A stretch of 64,000 bases of DNA from Amycolatopsis sp. DSM 110486 (lineage in GTDB: Bacteria > Actinomycetota > Actinomycetes > Mycobacteriales > Pseudonocardiaceae): assembly GCF_019468465.1 (NCBI RefSeq), contig NZ_CP080519.1, forward strand, positions 7,619,001 through 7,683,000, read 5' to 3'. A model generated the notes under the pieces. It worked only from the letters and a program-made list of their open reading frames with translations, did not search any database and was not told the DNA's origin. Made by a program: the position numbers and the translations under genes. Of this stretch, positions 8,947-15,697 are shown piece by piece. The first letter of the stretch is position 1; each line of letters opens with the position of its first letter.

Positions 8947-9158
8947 CGGCGCACGGGCCCGCGCCGAGGGCTCAGGGTGTGAAGACGATCCGCTCGCGGG
9001 GGTCGGACGGCGTCGTCCAGGTGCTCTTGACGTCGGTGAGCGGGACGGCTTTCGCGGCGGTGGTGAAGGTGCCGGCGGCGAGTTCGTCGAGCAGCGACGG
9101 CAGTTCGGCGACGATGCCGGCGGCGGTCAGCGAACCCTGACCGCTGCCCATGATCCGC
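8947..9158. repeat. 212-bp direct repeat, copy A (3' fragment of the oxidoreductase gene)
   Basis: Bases 8947-9158 read the same as 12177-12388 with no indel that I can find (constant offset 3,230). The copy contains the last 62 or so codons of the oxidoreductase gene (minus strand, stop at 8972) plus 25 bp of downstream DNA. It has no start and is a gene fragment. The match ends abruptly at both edges; the stop codon of the PadR-like gene lies only a few bases beyond the right edge. Confidence 0.95.
8972..9158 (-). pseudogene. orphan 3' fragment of zinc-type quinone oxidoreductase
   Basis: The minus strand encodes the C-terminal end (from 'RIMGSGQGSLTAAGIV' to '...SDPRERIVFTP') of the gene at 12202-13167. 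Everything upstream is replaced by unrelated sequence. It is a duplicated gene end and not an independent gene. Confidence 0.9.
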
Positions 9159-9161
9159 TGA

Positions 9162-9404
9162 CTAGGCGTCCGAGAGTTCTTCCCGGCCGCGTTCGGTGAG
9201 CAGGTAGCAGTGCGGACGAAGCGGATCGGACTTGGGCCATTCGTCGGTGATCCAGCCACGCTGCCGCATCTGCTGCAGCAGGGGATACAGGCGCGCGTTG
9301 TGTACGCCGACCGCGGCGCGCAGATCCGCAGCCGAGAAGCGTGCGCCGTGACCGCCGCCGAGGAACGCCGACGCCAGCTTGTCCATTTCCCGGGCTGTCC
9401 GCAT
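9162..9404 (-). CDS. PadR-like winged-helix regulator (short)
   Basis: Protein of 80 aa, only a winged-helix DNA-binding domain. 'HGARFSAADLRAAVGVHNARLYPLLQQMRQRGWITDEW' (about residues 17-55) is the helix-turn-helix and wing of PadR-like repressors, and 'RPHCYLLTERGREELSD' is the final beta-wing and helix. The PadR C-terminal dimer helix is missing or very short. The ATG at 9404 was preferred over a start 24 codons upstream because it begins at the usual domain edge. It lies in the island, 4 nt from repeat copy A. An ACCA-N2-TGGT element overlaps the start and could be its operator. Confidence 0.6.
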   Translation of the reverse strand: MRTAREMDKLASAFLGGGHGARFSAADLRAAVGVHNARLYPLLQQMRQRGWITDEWPKSDPLRPHCYLLTERGREELSDA

Positions 9405-9436
9405 GACCAAATGGTAACCGGAGCATGCGCACGCCG

Positions 9437-9631
9437 TCAGTCTTCGCCGTCCTGCGCCGGCGGGTCCGGACGCCACCGGAACCGGCTGGACCGGTAGCCG
9501 CCACCCGGGCGTGTGGGCCCGGTCGGCTGCCGAGGCGGCCCACTTTCCAACGGCCCGAACACCCAGTTGCCCTCCCGTCCTCCGGCAAGGCAGCTGCGGG
9601 TGTCGCGCGGCCGATTCGGTGGCTCGGTCAC
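9437..9631 (-). CDS. small Pro/Arg-rich protein in the tiny-ORF chain
   Basis: Possible protein of 64 aa, not recognised. The GTG start at 9631 overlaps the stop of the 49-codon ORF by 4 nt (GTGA). It is rich in Pro, Gly and Arg and has an aromatic/basic stretch near the end (GGGYRSSRFRWRPDPPAQDG). The overlap is the main reason to believe it. It could still be a chance open frame in GC-rich DNA. Confidence 0.4.
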   Translation of the reverse strand: MTEPPNRPRDTRSCLAGGREGNWVFGPLESGPPRQPTGPTRPGGGYRSSRFRWRPDPPAQDGED

Positions 9632-9777
9632 CGCTTCGGCCTGTCGTCCGGCGGCGGTGGCTGGATCGGTCGGGGCTGTGGGGCGGAGTTGTTCTCCGTC
9701 GGTCGGGTCGTTCGGTGGTTCTTGCCCGATACCGGCAGGGTCGGTCCGGTGCCGGCGGTATTTCGTTCCTTTGCCAT
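9628..9777 (-). CDS. 49-aa small protein with good ribosome site
   Basis: Short ORF beginning ATG at 9777, preceded by GAGGA with a spacing of about 6 nt, one of the clearer ribosome sites in the island. The peptide is hydrophilic: a basic, Thr-rich first half (MAKERNTAGTG...) and a proline-rich second half (PRPIQPPPPDDRPKR). No family is recognised. It is coupled to the next ORF by GTGA. Together with the ORFs at 9894-9974 and 9974-10261 it makes a chain of very small minus-strand genes. Confidence 0.5.
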   Translation of the reverse strand: MAKERNTAGTGPTLPVSGKNHRTTRPTENNSAPQPRPIQPPPPDDRPKR

Positions 9778-9893
9778 CTGCTGTCCTCTTTCGGTGTTGT
9801 CGAAAAATGGGCAGGTGGAACCCGGCCGCCGCGCGGGGTCGGGGCACAGCGCGGCGGCCGGAGATCGGGTGGTTCAGGTGGACCGCTCGGCGA

Positions 9894-9974
9894 TCACTTG
9901 TCGTCTTCGATCACGGTGCCGGTGTCGGGATCGGTCAGGACCTCGGTGCCGTCGTCTTGGATCCAGACGCCCAT
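9894..9974 (-). CDS. 26-aa acidic micro-ORF coupled to the zinc-ribbon gene
   Basis: The ATG (9974-9972) shares one base with the upstream gene's TGA (9976-9974), a TGATG overlap. The peptide is acidic with a clear repeat-like centre (DDGTEVLTDPDTGTVIEDD). I recall similar short acidic proteins beside zinc-ribbon proteins in Pseudonocardiales, but cannot verify it. It is too short for domain assignment. Confidence 0.5.
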   Translation of the reverse strand: MGVWIQDDGTEVLTDPDTGTVIEDDK

Positions 9975-10261
9975 CAGCGCGGCCGCGGGAGCGCTCGTGG
10001 CCGGCGGTGCAGACCTGGATGGTTCGCCGGTATGGACCAGCCGAGGGCGCGGCGGTAGGCCACATCGCAGTACGGGCACTGGGTCGGCACACCATGTGCC
10101 GTGCGTTGCTTGAGCGGCTCGAACTCGGCGGCCGCCGACTCGCCGCACAGCATCGTGATGCCGTCGCCCGGGGCCGGAATGGCCGTTAGCGTGGTGCGGT
10201 GCCACACGCCGTCTATCACGGGGTGGATCGCCGTCGGGTCGATGTAGATCAACGCCGTCAT
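9974..10261 (-). CDS. small zinc-ribbon-like protein
   Basis: Protein of 95 aa. A conserved-looking start (HPVIDGVWHRTTLTAIPAPGD, about residues 13-33) leads to 'TMLCGESAAAEF' and 'HGVPTQCPYCDVAYRRA'. One Cys plus a Cys-x2-Cys pair and nearby His could bind zinc. Such proteins are frequent in Amycolatopsis-type genomes near XRE regulators, but their job is unknown to me. The ATG at 10261 faces the NUDIX gene across an intergenic promoter region. It is translationally coupled to the 26-aa ORF downstream. Confidence 0.65.
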   Translation of the reverse strand: MTALIYIDPTAIHPVIDGVWHRTTLTAIPAPGDGITMLCGESAAAEFEPLKQRTAHGVPTQCPYCDVAYRRALGWSIPANHPGLHRRPRALPRPR

Positions 10262-10392
10262 GCAGTAAGTATTTCCGAGAGTAATTGTTTGGAACACAGC
10301 CAGTAACAATCATTTCGGGGCGAGGAGTCGCGCGAACTAGGCGCGAATGGCATAGATCAGGTCCTGCGGCGCGGCGCCTGTACCCTCCGGGC
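10262..10392. promoter_or_regulatory. divergent promoter region with ATTGTT/AACAAT inverted repeat
   Basis: This AT-richer gap separates the minus-strand zinc-ribbon gene from the plus-strand NUDIX gene. An ATTGTT (10284-10289) and AACAAT (10305-10310) inverted repeat with a 15-nt spacer is a candidate operator, perhaps of the neighbouring XRE regulator. No clear -35/-10 pair was settled. Confidence 0.35.
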
Positions 10393-10884
10393 GTGGACCT
10401 CCTCCCGTTCGACGAATACGTGCGCTCGCTCAACCGGAAGCGGATGTCCGCGGGAACCCTGATCCGCGACGCCGCCGACCGCGTTCTCCTCGTCGAGCCG
10501 TCGTACAAGGAGCACTGGGACATCCCAGGCGGCGCCTGCGAGGAAGGCGAACCGCCCTGGCGAACTGCGCGCCGCGAACGCGCCGAGGAAGTCGGTATCG
10601 ACCGGCCCCTCGGCCCGCTGTTGGTCATCGACTACATCTCGGCCAACGACCGGATGCCCGAGGGCATGGCGTTCATATTCGACGGTGGGATCATCACCGA
10701 GGACGAGGCTGCTCAGCTCAAGCTGACCGATCCGGAGATCCTCTCGGTGGAGCTGCTGCCCATCGACGAGGCCGCCGACCGGGTGAAACCGGTGCTCGCA
10801 CGGCGGATTCGGGCAGCGCTCGAATCCGCGCGGGCCGGAGGAAGCTTCGTGTTCTGCGAGAATGGCTTGCCGATCACGGACTAG
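10393..10884 (+). CDS. NUDIX hydrolase
   Basis: Protein of 163 aa. The NUDIX box is complete in its catalytic residues: it runs from 'GGACEEGE' (about residues 50-57) to 'RRERAEEVGI' (about 64-73), though the usual hydrophobic residue after Arg-Glu is Arg. NUDIX enzymes hydrolyse nucleoside diphosphates linked to another group; the substrate is unknown. GTG 10393 gives the normal N-terminus (VDLLPFDEYVRSLNRKRMSAG); the frame upstream, open from 10285, is promoter DNA. The stop lies 29 nt before the XRE gene, suggesting co-transcription. Confidence 0.85.
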   Translation: MDLLPFDEYVRSLNRKRMSAGTLIRDAADRVLLVEPSYKEHWDIPGGACEEGEPPWRTARRERAEEVGIDRPLGPLLVIDYISANDRMPEGMAFIFDGGIITEDEAAQLKLTDPEILSVELLPIDEAADRVKPVLARRIRAALESARAGGSFVFCENGLPITD

Positions 10885-10912
10885 GGGCGGTCGGTTCCCG
10901 GGGGAGGGCACC

Positions 10913-12131
10913 ATGGCTGGCGCACCAATCGCCGACAACCTCGCACGGCTGCGCGTCGCGCGGGACCTCTCGCAGGAGCAGCTCGCCGAAGCGGCCGGTG
11001 TCGGTTCCGACACCGTTGCACGCATCGAGCAAGGCAAGCGGACCCAGAGCCGCCCGGCCACCTTGCGGAAGCTCGCCGGCGCGCTCGGCGTGAGCGTGGA
11101 CGCGTTGCTCGGCCAGGCGCCCGCGCCCCACTCGCTCGACGTTGACGTGGTTCCGCTGCGACGCGCCATCAACCACGACGCGCAGATCCCCGGCCTCGAC
11201 GACCTCGCCGACACCCGTGACCTGCTTACCCTGCCGGAGCTGACGGATACCGCACACCAGGCCTGGCGCGCCTACGTCGACGGCCGTCACACCGAGCTGC
11301 TCCACGCGCTCCCGCTCGTGCTCGCCGACGCGCGCCGAGTCGTCCGCGACGCGCGCGACGACGAACGCGCCGGCGGCTACCGCGTGCTGTCCACCGCCTA
11401 CCGGCTCGGAGCCGGCATCGCCGGCCGGATCGGGCTCGACGACCTCGCCTACACCGCGGCCGCGCGCGCGGTCCAGGTTGCCGGCGAATCCGAGCCCCGG
11501 ATGTGGAACGAGCGATCTCGCTCCGCTACCTCGCCTGGACTCTGGTTCGCCAGGGACTGTCCGAAGACGCCGAGCGCGTCGCGACCGAGGCTGCCGCGGT
11601 GATCGAACCCCGCATGCTCGACCGTGACCCCACTCGCGCCGGCGTGTTCGGCAACCTCCTCTTCAACGCCGCGACCGCAGCGCTCAACAACGGCAGCAGG
11701 GGCCGCGCCGACGACCTCCTCGCAGCGGCGCACGCGGCCGCCGTCCGATCGCGCGGGGACACCGCGACTGAAGCTGCGATCTTCGGCCCCGTGTCGCCGC
11801 GCTGCAACGCGTAGATTTCACTGTCCGCGCTGGCGACCCGGAACGTGCCCTCGTGCTCGCGGGCACAGTGCCGGAGGTGGACGGCAGCGACGTGCCCGCG
11901 TTCTGGGAGGCCGGACACCGGCTGTTCCTTGCCGCTGCGGCGGCTGTGCTCCGACGAGACCAAGCGGCTCTCGGCTGGCTCGGCGAGGCGCGCGACCTCG
12001 CGCCCGACTGGGTCCGCTACCAGCCACTCGGCAAGCGCACCATGCTTCAGCTCGTCCAGCGGGCGACGCGTCGACGCGGGCCGAAGTTCGCCAGCCTCGC
12101 CAAGCACTACGGCGCCGTCGCGGACAACTAG
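10913..12131 (+). pseudogene. XRE-family regulator with TPR-like C-terminus, two frameshifts
   Basis: The ATG at 10913 follows GGGGGAGGG. Residues about 5-60 form an XRE helix-turn-helix (LARLRVARDLSQEQLAEAAGVGSDTVARIEQGKR in outline), followed by an alpha-helical TPR-like part. The frame breaks near 11500 and continues one frame over (ERAISLRYLAWTLVRQGL...); it breaks again near 11790 at a run of four C and goes on in the third frame to 12131 (...KRTMLQLVQRATRRRGPKF). Both breaks look like single-base deletions, and conceptually joined they give about 405 aa, the normal length. Either the gene is dead or the assembly has two errors. Confidence 0.85.
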
Positions 12132-12176
12132 GGTTCGCGGTCAGCAGCGGAAAGCCCCGGCCACAGCATGGGGGAC

Positions 12177-12388
12177 CGGCGCACGGGCCCGCGCCGAGGG
12201 CTCAGGGTGTGAAGACGATCCGCTCGCGGGGGTCGGACGGCGTCGTCCAGGTGCTCTTGACGTCGGTGAGCGGGACGGCTTTCGCGGCGGTGGTGAAGGT
12301 GCCGGCGGCGAGTTCGTCGAGCAGCGACGGCAGTTCGGCGACGATGCCGGCGGCGGTCAGCGAACCCTGACCGCTGCCCATGATCCGC
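12177..12388. repeat. 212-bp direct repeat, copy B (in the intact oxidoreductase gene)
   Basis: Partner of 8947-9158, the same over the full length by eye. Here it is the natural 3' end of the oxidoreductase gene plus 25 bp beyond its stop. The two copies bracket the 3-kb island 9159-12176. Confidence 0.95.
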
Positions 12389-13167
12389 AGGTTCGCCGCG
12401 CGCAGCAGGGCCGAGGGCAGCGTGACGTCGGCGCCGGCGGGGGAGCCGATCTGCACCCAGGCCAGTGGTTTGCTGCGCTCGGCGCGGTGGGTGACGAGCG
12501 CCCGCATCGCCAGCTCGGCCGGGGCGCCCCAGGTGTAGTCGAGCACGACGTCGACGTCCGCGGCGAGCTTGTCCGCGTCCGCGGTTGAAACGACGTGGGT
12601 CGCACCGAGCGTGGTGAGCAGCTCCAGCCGCCGCGGATCCCGCCCGACCGCGATGACCTCGCCGGCCCCGAGGTGCCGCGCGACCTCCACCGCCAGCCGC
12701 CCGGCGTTGCCCGTCGCGCCGAGCACCAGCACGCTCTGCCCCGGCTCGAACTCGACCCGCCGCCGCAACGCCACCCACGACGACATCGCCGGGTTCATCG
12801 CGGCCGCGACCACCACGGCGTCGGCTCCGGCGGGCAGCTCCACCGCGCGCCGTGGATCGACCACCGCGCGCTCGGCCATCGTCCCGGGCACGTCGTCGCC
12901 GGCGACGAAGTACACGCGCCGCCCGTCGGGCAGCCGGCCGACCCCGTCGACACCCGGGACCATCGGCAGGCGCCCGTCACTGGTGTAGTGCGTGCCGCCC
13001 GCGCCGGACCGCACGCGCGGGTGCAGGCCGGCCGCGGGCACCTCCGTGAGCAGGTGCCCGCCGGCGGCTTCGGGCGTCTCGAACTCTTCGTAGCGGGGCG
13101 GCCGTTCGAACGACCGCGCGACAGCTGCGTACGCGGCGGTTCTCCTTCGGTTTAGTACGTGGCACAA
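12202..13167 (-). CDS. zinc-type (MDR) quinone oxidoreductase-like protein, start uncertain
   Basis: Up to 321 aa of the medium-chain dehydrogenase superfamily. The GroES-like part reads 'YEEFETPEAAGGHLLTEV...GLHPRVRS', and the NADPH-binding Rossmann fold carries 'SVLVLGATGNAGRLAVEVA' (about residues 160-178). Typical zinc ligands are absent, as in quinone oxidoreductases. The normal start should be at 13134, since AAGGAG lies 7 nt upstream of it and relatives begin 'M-x-A-A-V', but the codon there is GCG. The only in-frame start is a TTG at 13167 inside the MarR operator, without a ribosome site. It may be expressed poorly or not at all. Confidence 0.75.
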   Translation of the reverse strand: MCHVLNRRRTAAYAAVARSFERPPRYEEFETPEAAGGHLLTEVPAAGLHPRVRSGAGGTHYTSDGRLPMVPGVDGVGRLPDGRRVYFVAGDDVPGTMAERAVVDPRRAVELPAGADAVVVAAAMNPAMSSWVALRRRVEFEPGQSVLVLGATGNAGRLAVEVARHLGAGEVIAVGRDPRRLELLTTLGATHVVSTADADKLAADVDVVLDYTWGAPAELAMRALVTHRAERSKPLAWVQIGSPAGADVTLPSALLRAANLRIMGSGQGSLTAAGIVAELPSLLDELAAGTFTTAAKAVPLTDVKSTWTTPSDPRERIVFTP

Positions 13168-13193
13168 ACCAAATTAGTTTGTGTCACGTACTA
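13153..13193. promoter_or_regulatory. MarR operator, 17-bp inverted repeat
   Basis: Arms 13153-13169 and 13177-13193 (right arm GTTTGTGTCACGTACTA) match in 16 of 17 positions around a 7-bp AT-rich spacer. The site sits between the divergent oxidoreductase and marR genes, the classic place for an autoregulating MarR repressor that releases both genes on binding a small molecule. Confidence 0.85.
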
Positions 13194-13213
13194 CGTCAAG
13201 TACGCTGTCGCCC

Positions 13214-13636
13214 ATGGAGCAACCACCGGACCTGGGCATCGTCGACGGCCTGGCGCAGCTGTCCTTCCTGGTCCAGGGCGAGCTCGCCCACGTCGCCGCC
13301 GAGCACGGCCAGTCGCTCGTGCAGCTGCGCCTGCTGGGCATCCTGCGCGACCGCACGCCGGGCATGCAGGAGCTCGCGCGGCACCTCGAGCTCGACAAGT
13401 CGAGCACCACGGGCCTCGTCACCCGCGCCGAACGCCGCGGTCTGGTCCAGCGCACCCCGGCCCCGCATGACGGCCGCGGCGTGCTCGTGTCGCTCACCCC
13501 CGAGGGGCACGCACTGGCGCGCGAGGGTGAGGCGGAGGTGGGGCGCCGGCTGGTGGCGCTGACCGCCGGACTTACCGAGGTGCAACGTTCCCGATTGGCT
13601 CAGCTGGCCAGTTTCGTGGTCGCCGCGGCGGAGTGA
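13214..13636 (+). CDS. MarR family regulator
   Basis: Protein of 140 aa. The winged helix lies at about residues 35-95: 'LRLLGILRDRTPGMQELARHLELDKSSTTGLVTRAERRGLVQR' in outline is the helix-turn-helix, and 'PAPHDGRGVLVSLTPEGHAL' is the wing with the usual Asp-x-Arg. Divergent from the oxidoreductase, with a long palindrome between them, it is probably an autoregulated repressor of that gene and perhaps of the efflux pump that once lay next in line. The ATG at 13214 is 21 nt past the palindrome. Confidence 0.9.
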   Translation: MEQPPDLGIVDGLAQLSFLVQGELAHVAAEHGQSLVQLRLLGILRDRTPGMQELARHLELDKSSTTGLVTRAERRGLVQRTPAPHDGRGVLVSLTPEGHALAREGEAEVGRRLVALTAGLTEVQRSRLAQLASFVVAAAE

Positions 13637-13639
13637 TGC

Positions 13640-14254
13640 TCAGGCGCCGATGCCCTCGAGCACCGTCGCCACCACGTCGTCGACCGACGGTGCCGCGGTC
13701 GGGCCCGCGTGGGGGACCAGCGCGGAGAACACCGTCTCGTGGCACGCGCCGACGAGCAGGGCCGCGGCGGCGTCGAGGTGGGCGGCGGGGGAGAGCCGGC
13801 CCAGGTCGCGTTCCGCGTGGAGGTAGGTCAGGAGGCGGTCGCGCCATTCGGTGCCCGTGGGGGTGAGGGACGCGAAGCGCGAGAGCACCGCCTGGTGGGC
13901 GAGCAGGCCGGCGAATGTGGGCAGGATGGCGCGGTGCAGGGCGAGCCCGTAGGTGAGGTGCGCGCGGAGATTGGCCTCGACCGTGCCTTCTCCGGGAGTC
14001 GGCAGGTCGCCCAGCTCGCGTTCGGCGTCGCGGACGTGGGCGCGCAGCGCGTGCGCCAGGAGTTCTTCCTTGTCGGCGAAGTGGTTGTACAACACGCCGT
14101 CCGCGACGCCGGCGCGGCGGGCGATCGCGCGGACCGTCAGCTTCGCCGCGCCTTCCTCGGCCATGAGCGCGCCGGCCGTCGCGATGAGGTGCTCGCGCAG
14201 GCTGCGGTCCCCGTAGCGCAGGGCGGCTGCTGTTCTCGGTGACATCGCCGCCAT
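13640..14254 (-). CDS. TetR family regulator
   Basis: Protein of 204 aa. The N-terminal helix-turn-helix (about residues 18-62) reads 'ATAGALMAEEGAAKLTVRAIARRAGVADGVLYNHFADKEELLAHAL' in outline, with the TetR signature 'LYNHFADKEEL'. The C-terminal ligand domain is a general helical one. It overlaps no gene but starts 6 nt after the methyltransferase stop, so the two form an operon (methyltransferase first). ATG 14254 or 14245 are both possible. The palindrome at 15055-15080 is its probable operator. Confidence 0.88.
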   Translation of the reverse strand: MAAMSPRTAAALRYGDRSLREHLIATAGALMAEEGAAKLTVRAIARRAGVADGVLYNHFADKEELLAHALRAHVRDAERELGDLPTPGEGTVEANLRAHLTYGLALHRAILPTFAGLLAHQAVLSRFASLTPTGTEWRDRLLTYLHAERDLGRLSPAAHLDAAAALLVGACHETVFSALVPHAGPTAAPSVDDVVATVLEGIGA

Positions 14255-14259
14255 CGTAT

Positions 14260-15033
14260 TCACCGGCTGGCGGTGACGAGCCACGCCGCGCCCTGCAGCC
14301 GCACGGCGCCGGGTTCGGCGAACGGTCGCAATGCCTCCGCCAGGGCGGTTTCGGCGTCCCGCGCGTGGTGCCGGACCGGGCCCCAGCCGGCGATGAACTC
14401 CGCCGCGTCGGCCACGTCGCGGCCCCAGACCTGATCGGCCTCGACCCGCGTGCACGTGACGTCGCGGAACCCCGCCTCCGCCAGTACCGAGCGCGTGTGC
14501 GCGGGATCGGCGAGCGACGTCGGCCCGCTGCCCGAAGGCAGTGGGGCCAGTGCGCCGAACACGGTCCCGAGGTCGGTTCCTGCCAGCTCGGTCAGGCACA
14601 CGAACGCGAGCCGCCCACCCGGCCGAAGCGCGTGGCGCACCCCGGCGAACGCCGCCACCGGATCCGCGTAGAACATCACCCCGAACCGGCTCAACGCGAC
14701 GTCGAACGACCCCTCGGCGAACGGATGAACCTGCACGTCACCCTGCTCGAACACCACGTTCGCCGCACTCCGGGCCCGTGCCGTCGCCAGCATCGGCCCG
14801 GACAGGTCGACGCCCAGCACCCGGCCGGACCCGGACCGCTCCGCCGCGAGCCGCGTCAGCTGCCCCGTGCCGCACCCGAGGTCGACCACGTCGTCGCCCG
14901 GACCGACCGCGGCCAGCAGAAACGGGTTGAACCCGCTGTTCACCGCGTCGTAGCGATCGGCGTGCTCCGCCCAGTGCCCACCCTCGTAGCCGTTCCACGC
15001 CTCCGCCTGCGCCGTGTTGACGATCCCGGTCAT
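14260..15033 (-). CDS. class I SAM-dependent methyltransferase
   Basis: Protein of 257 aa. SAM-binding motif I is 'VVDLGCGTGQLTRL' (about residues 50-63), followed by the acidic loop 'GVDLSGPML' and motif 'GDVQVHPFAEGSFDVALSRFGVMFYAD', as in UbiE/COQ5-like small-molecule methyltransferases. The N-terminal 'EAWNGYEGGHWAEHADRYDAV' is typical of the actinobacterial group. The ATG at 15033 has GAGGAGG upstream; an earlier start would lie close to the operator. It is the first gene of a two-gene operon with the TetR regulator. Substrate unknown. Confidence 0.88.
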   Translation of the reverse strand: MTGIVNTAQAEAWNGYEGGHWAEHADRYDAVNSGFNPFLLAAVGPGDDVVDLGCGTGQLTRLAAERSGSGRVLGVDLSGPMLATARARSAANVVFEQGDVQVHPFAEGSFDVALSRFGVMFYADPVAAFAGVRHALRPGGRLAFVCLTELAGTDLGTVFGALAPLPSGSGPTSLADPAHTRSVLAEAGFRDVTCTRVEADQVWGRDVADAAEFIAGWGPVRHHARDAETALAEALRPFAEPGAVRLQGAAWLVTASR

Positions 15034-15054
15034 GAGCTCCTCCTCGAGTGTAGT

Positions 15055-15080
15055 GAACACATGTTCATGAACAGGTGTTC
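15055..15080. promoter_or_regulatory. 26-bp palindrome, likely TetR operator
   Basis: GAACACATGTTCA / TGAACAGGTGTTC: 12 of 13 positions pair across the centre. It lies 22 nt upstream of the methyltransferase start. The TetR gene in the same operon is the likely binder, giving autoregulation. Confidence 0.8.
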
Positions 15081-15229
15081 ATAATGACTCGCAGCGCCGG
15101 AGACTGTCAACCGATCCGATGTGGACGGTCATGATCACGTCAGCGATTCGTAAGGCTCCGCCACCTCGGCCTCCGAGCTGATCTTGGTTACCGTCGGCCG
15201 GACATCCGATCACGACGAAGGGGGAGCCC

Positions 15230-15697
15230 GTGGCTTCTCGGGTCACACTGGGACGACGCGTCGAGGCCGTGGGCGGGCTCGTCGTGCGCCACGGGCTCGT
15301 GCTGGTCGTCGCGTGGATCGCGGTGCTCAAGCTGACGGCTTCGGAAGCCACGCGCATCCAGCAGTACGTCTCGCACAGCCCGTTCCTGAGCTGGACGAAC
15401 CACGTCCTGGACCCGCAAGCCCTCGCGATCGTCCTCGGCGCGGTCGAGTTCGGCGCCGCCGTTCTCATCGCCGCCGGCCCGTGGGCGCCCCGGGTGTCCG
15501 CTGTGGGCAGTGCGCTCGGGGTCCTGATTTTCCTGACCACGCTCAGCTTTTTCCTCACGACCCCCGGCGTCGGCGACGCGGCGGCGGGCGGCTTCCCCGC
15601 GTTGTCGCCGGTCGGCCAGTTCCTGCTCAAGGACGTGGTGCTGCTCGGCGCGTCGATCTGGACCCTGGGCCGCTCGCTGAACCGCGAAGAGTCCTAA
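15230..15697 (+). CDS. DUF417 (YkgB-like) membrane protein
   Basis: Protein of 155 aa with four hydrophobic helices. 'RHGLVLVVAWIAVLKLTASEATRIQQYVSHSPFLSW' (residues about 20-57, in outline), 'VLGAVEFGAAVLIAA', 'SALGVLIFLTTLSFFLTTP' and the final 'PVGQFLLKDVVLLGASIW' are the family landmarks. The family is often induced by oxidative or chlorine stress in other bacteria; its function is not known. GTG start at 15230 with an AAGGGGGAG ribosome site. It ends by 4-nt overlap with the convergent glycosyltransferase. Confidence 0.85.
   Translation: MASRVTLGRRVEAVGGLVVRHGLVLVVAWIAVLKLTASEATRIQQYVSHSPFLSWTNHVLDPQALAIVLGAVEFGAAVLIAAGPWAPRVSAVGSALGVLIFLTTLSFFLTTPGVGDAAAGGFPALSPVGQFLLKDVVLLGASIWTLGRSLNREES

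Noticed and set aside
8947..12388. Insertion sequence or transposon
   Set aside because: No transposase, no terminal inverted repeats, and a 212-bp direct repeat is much too long for a target-site duplication.
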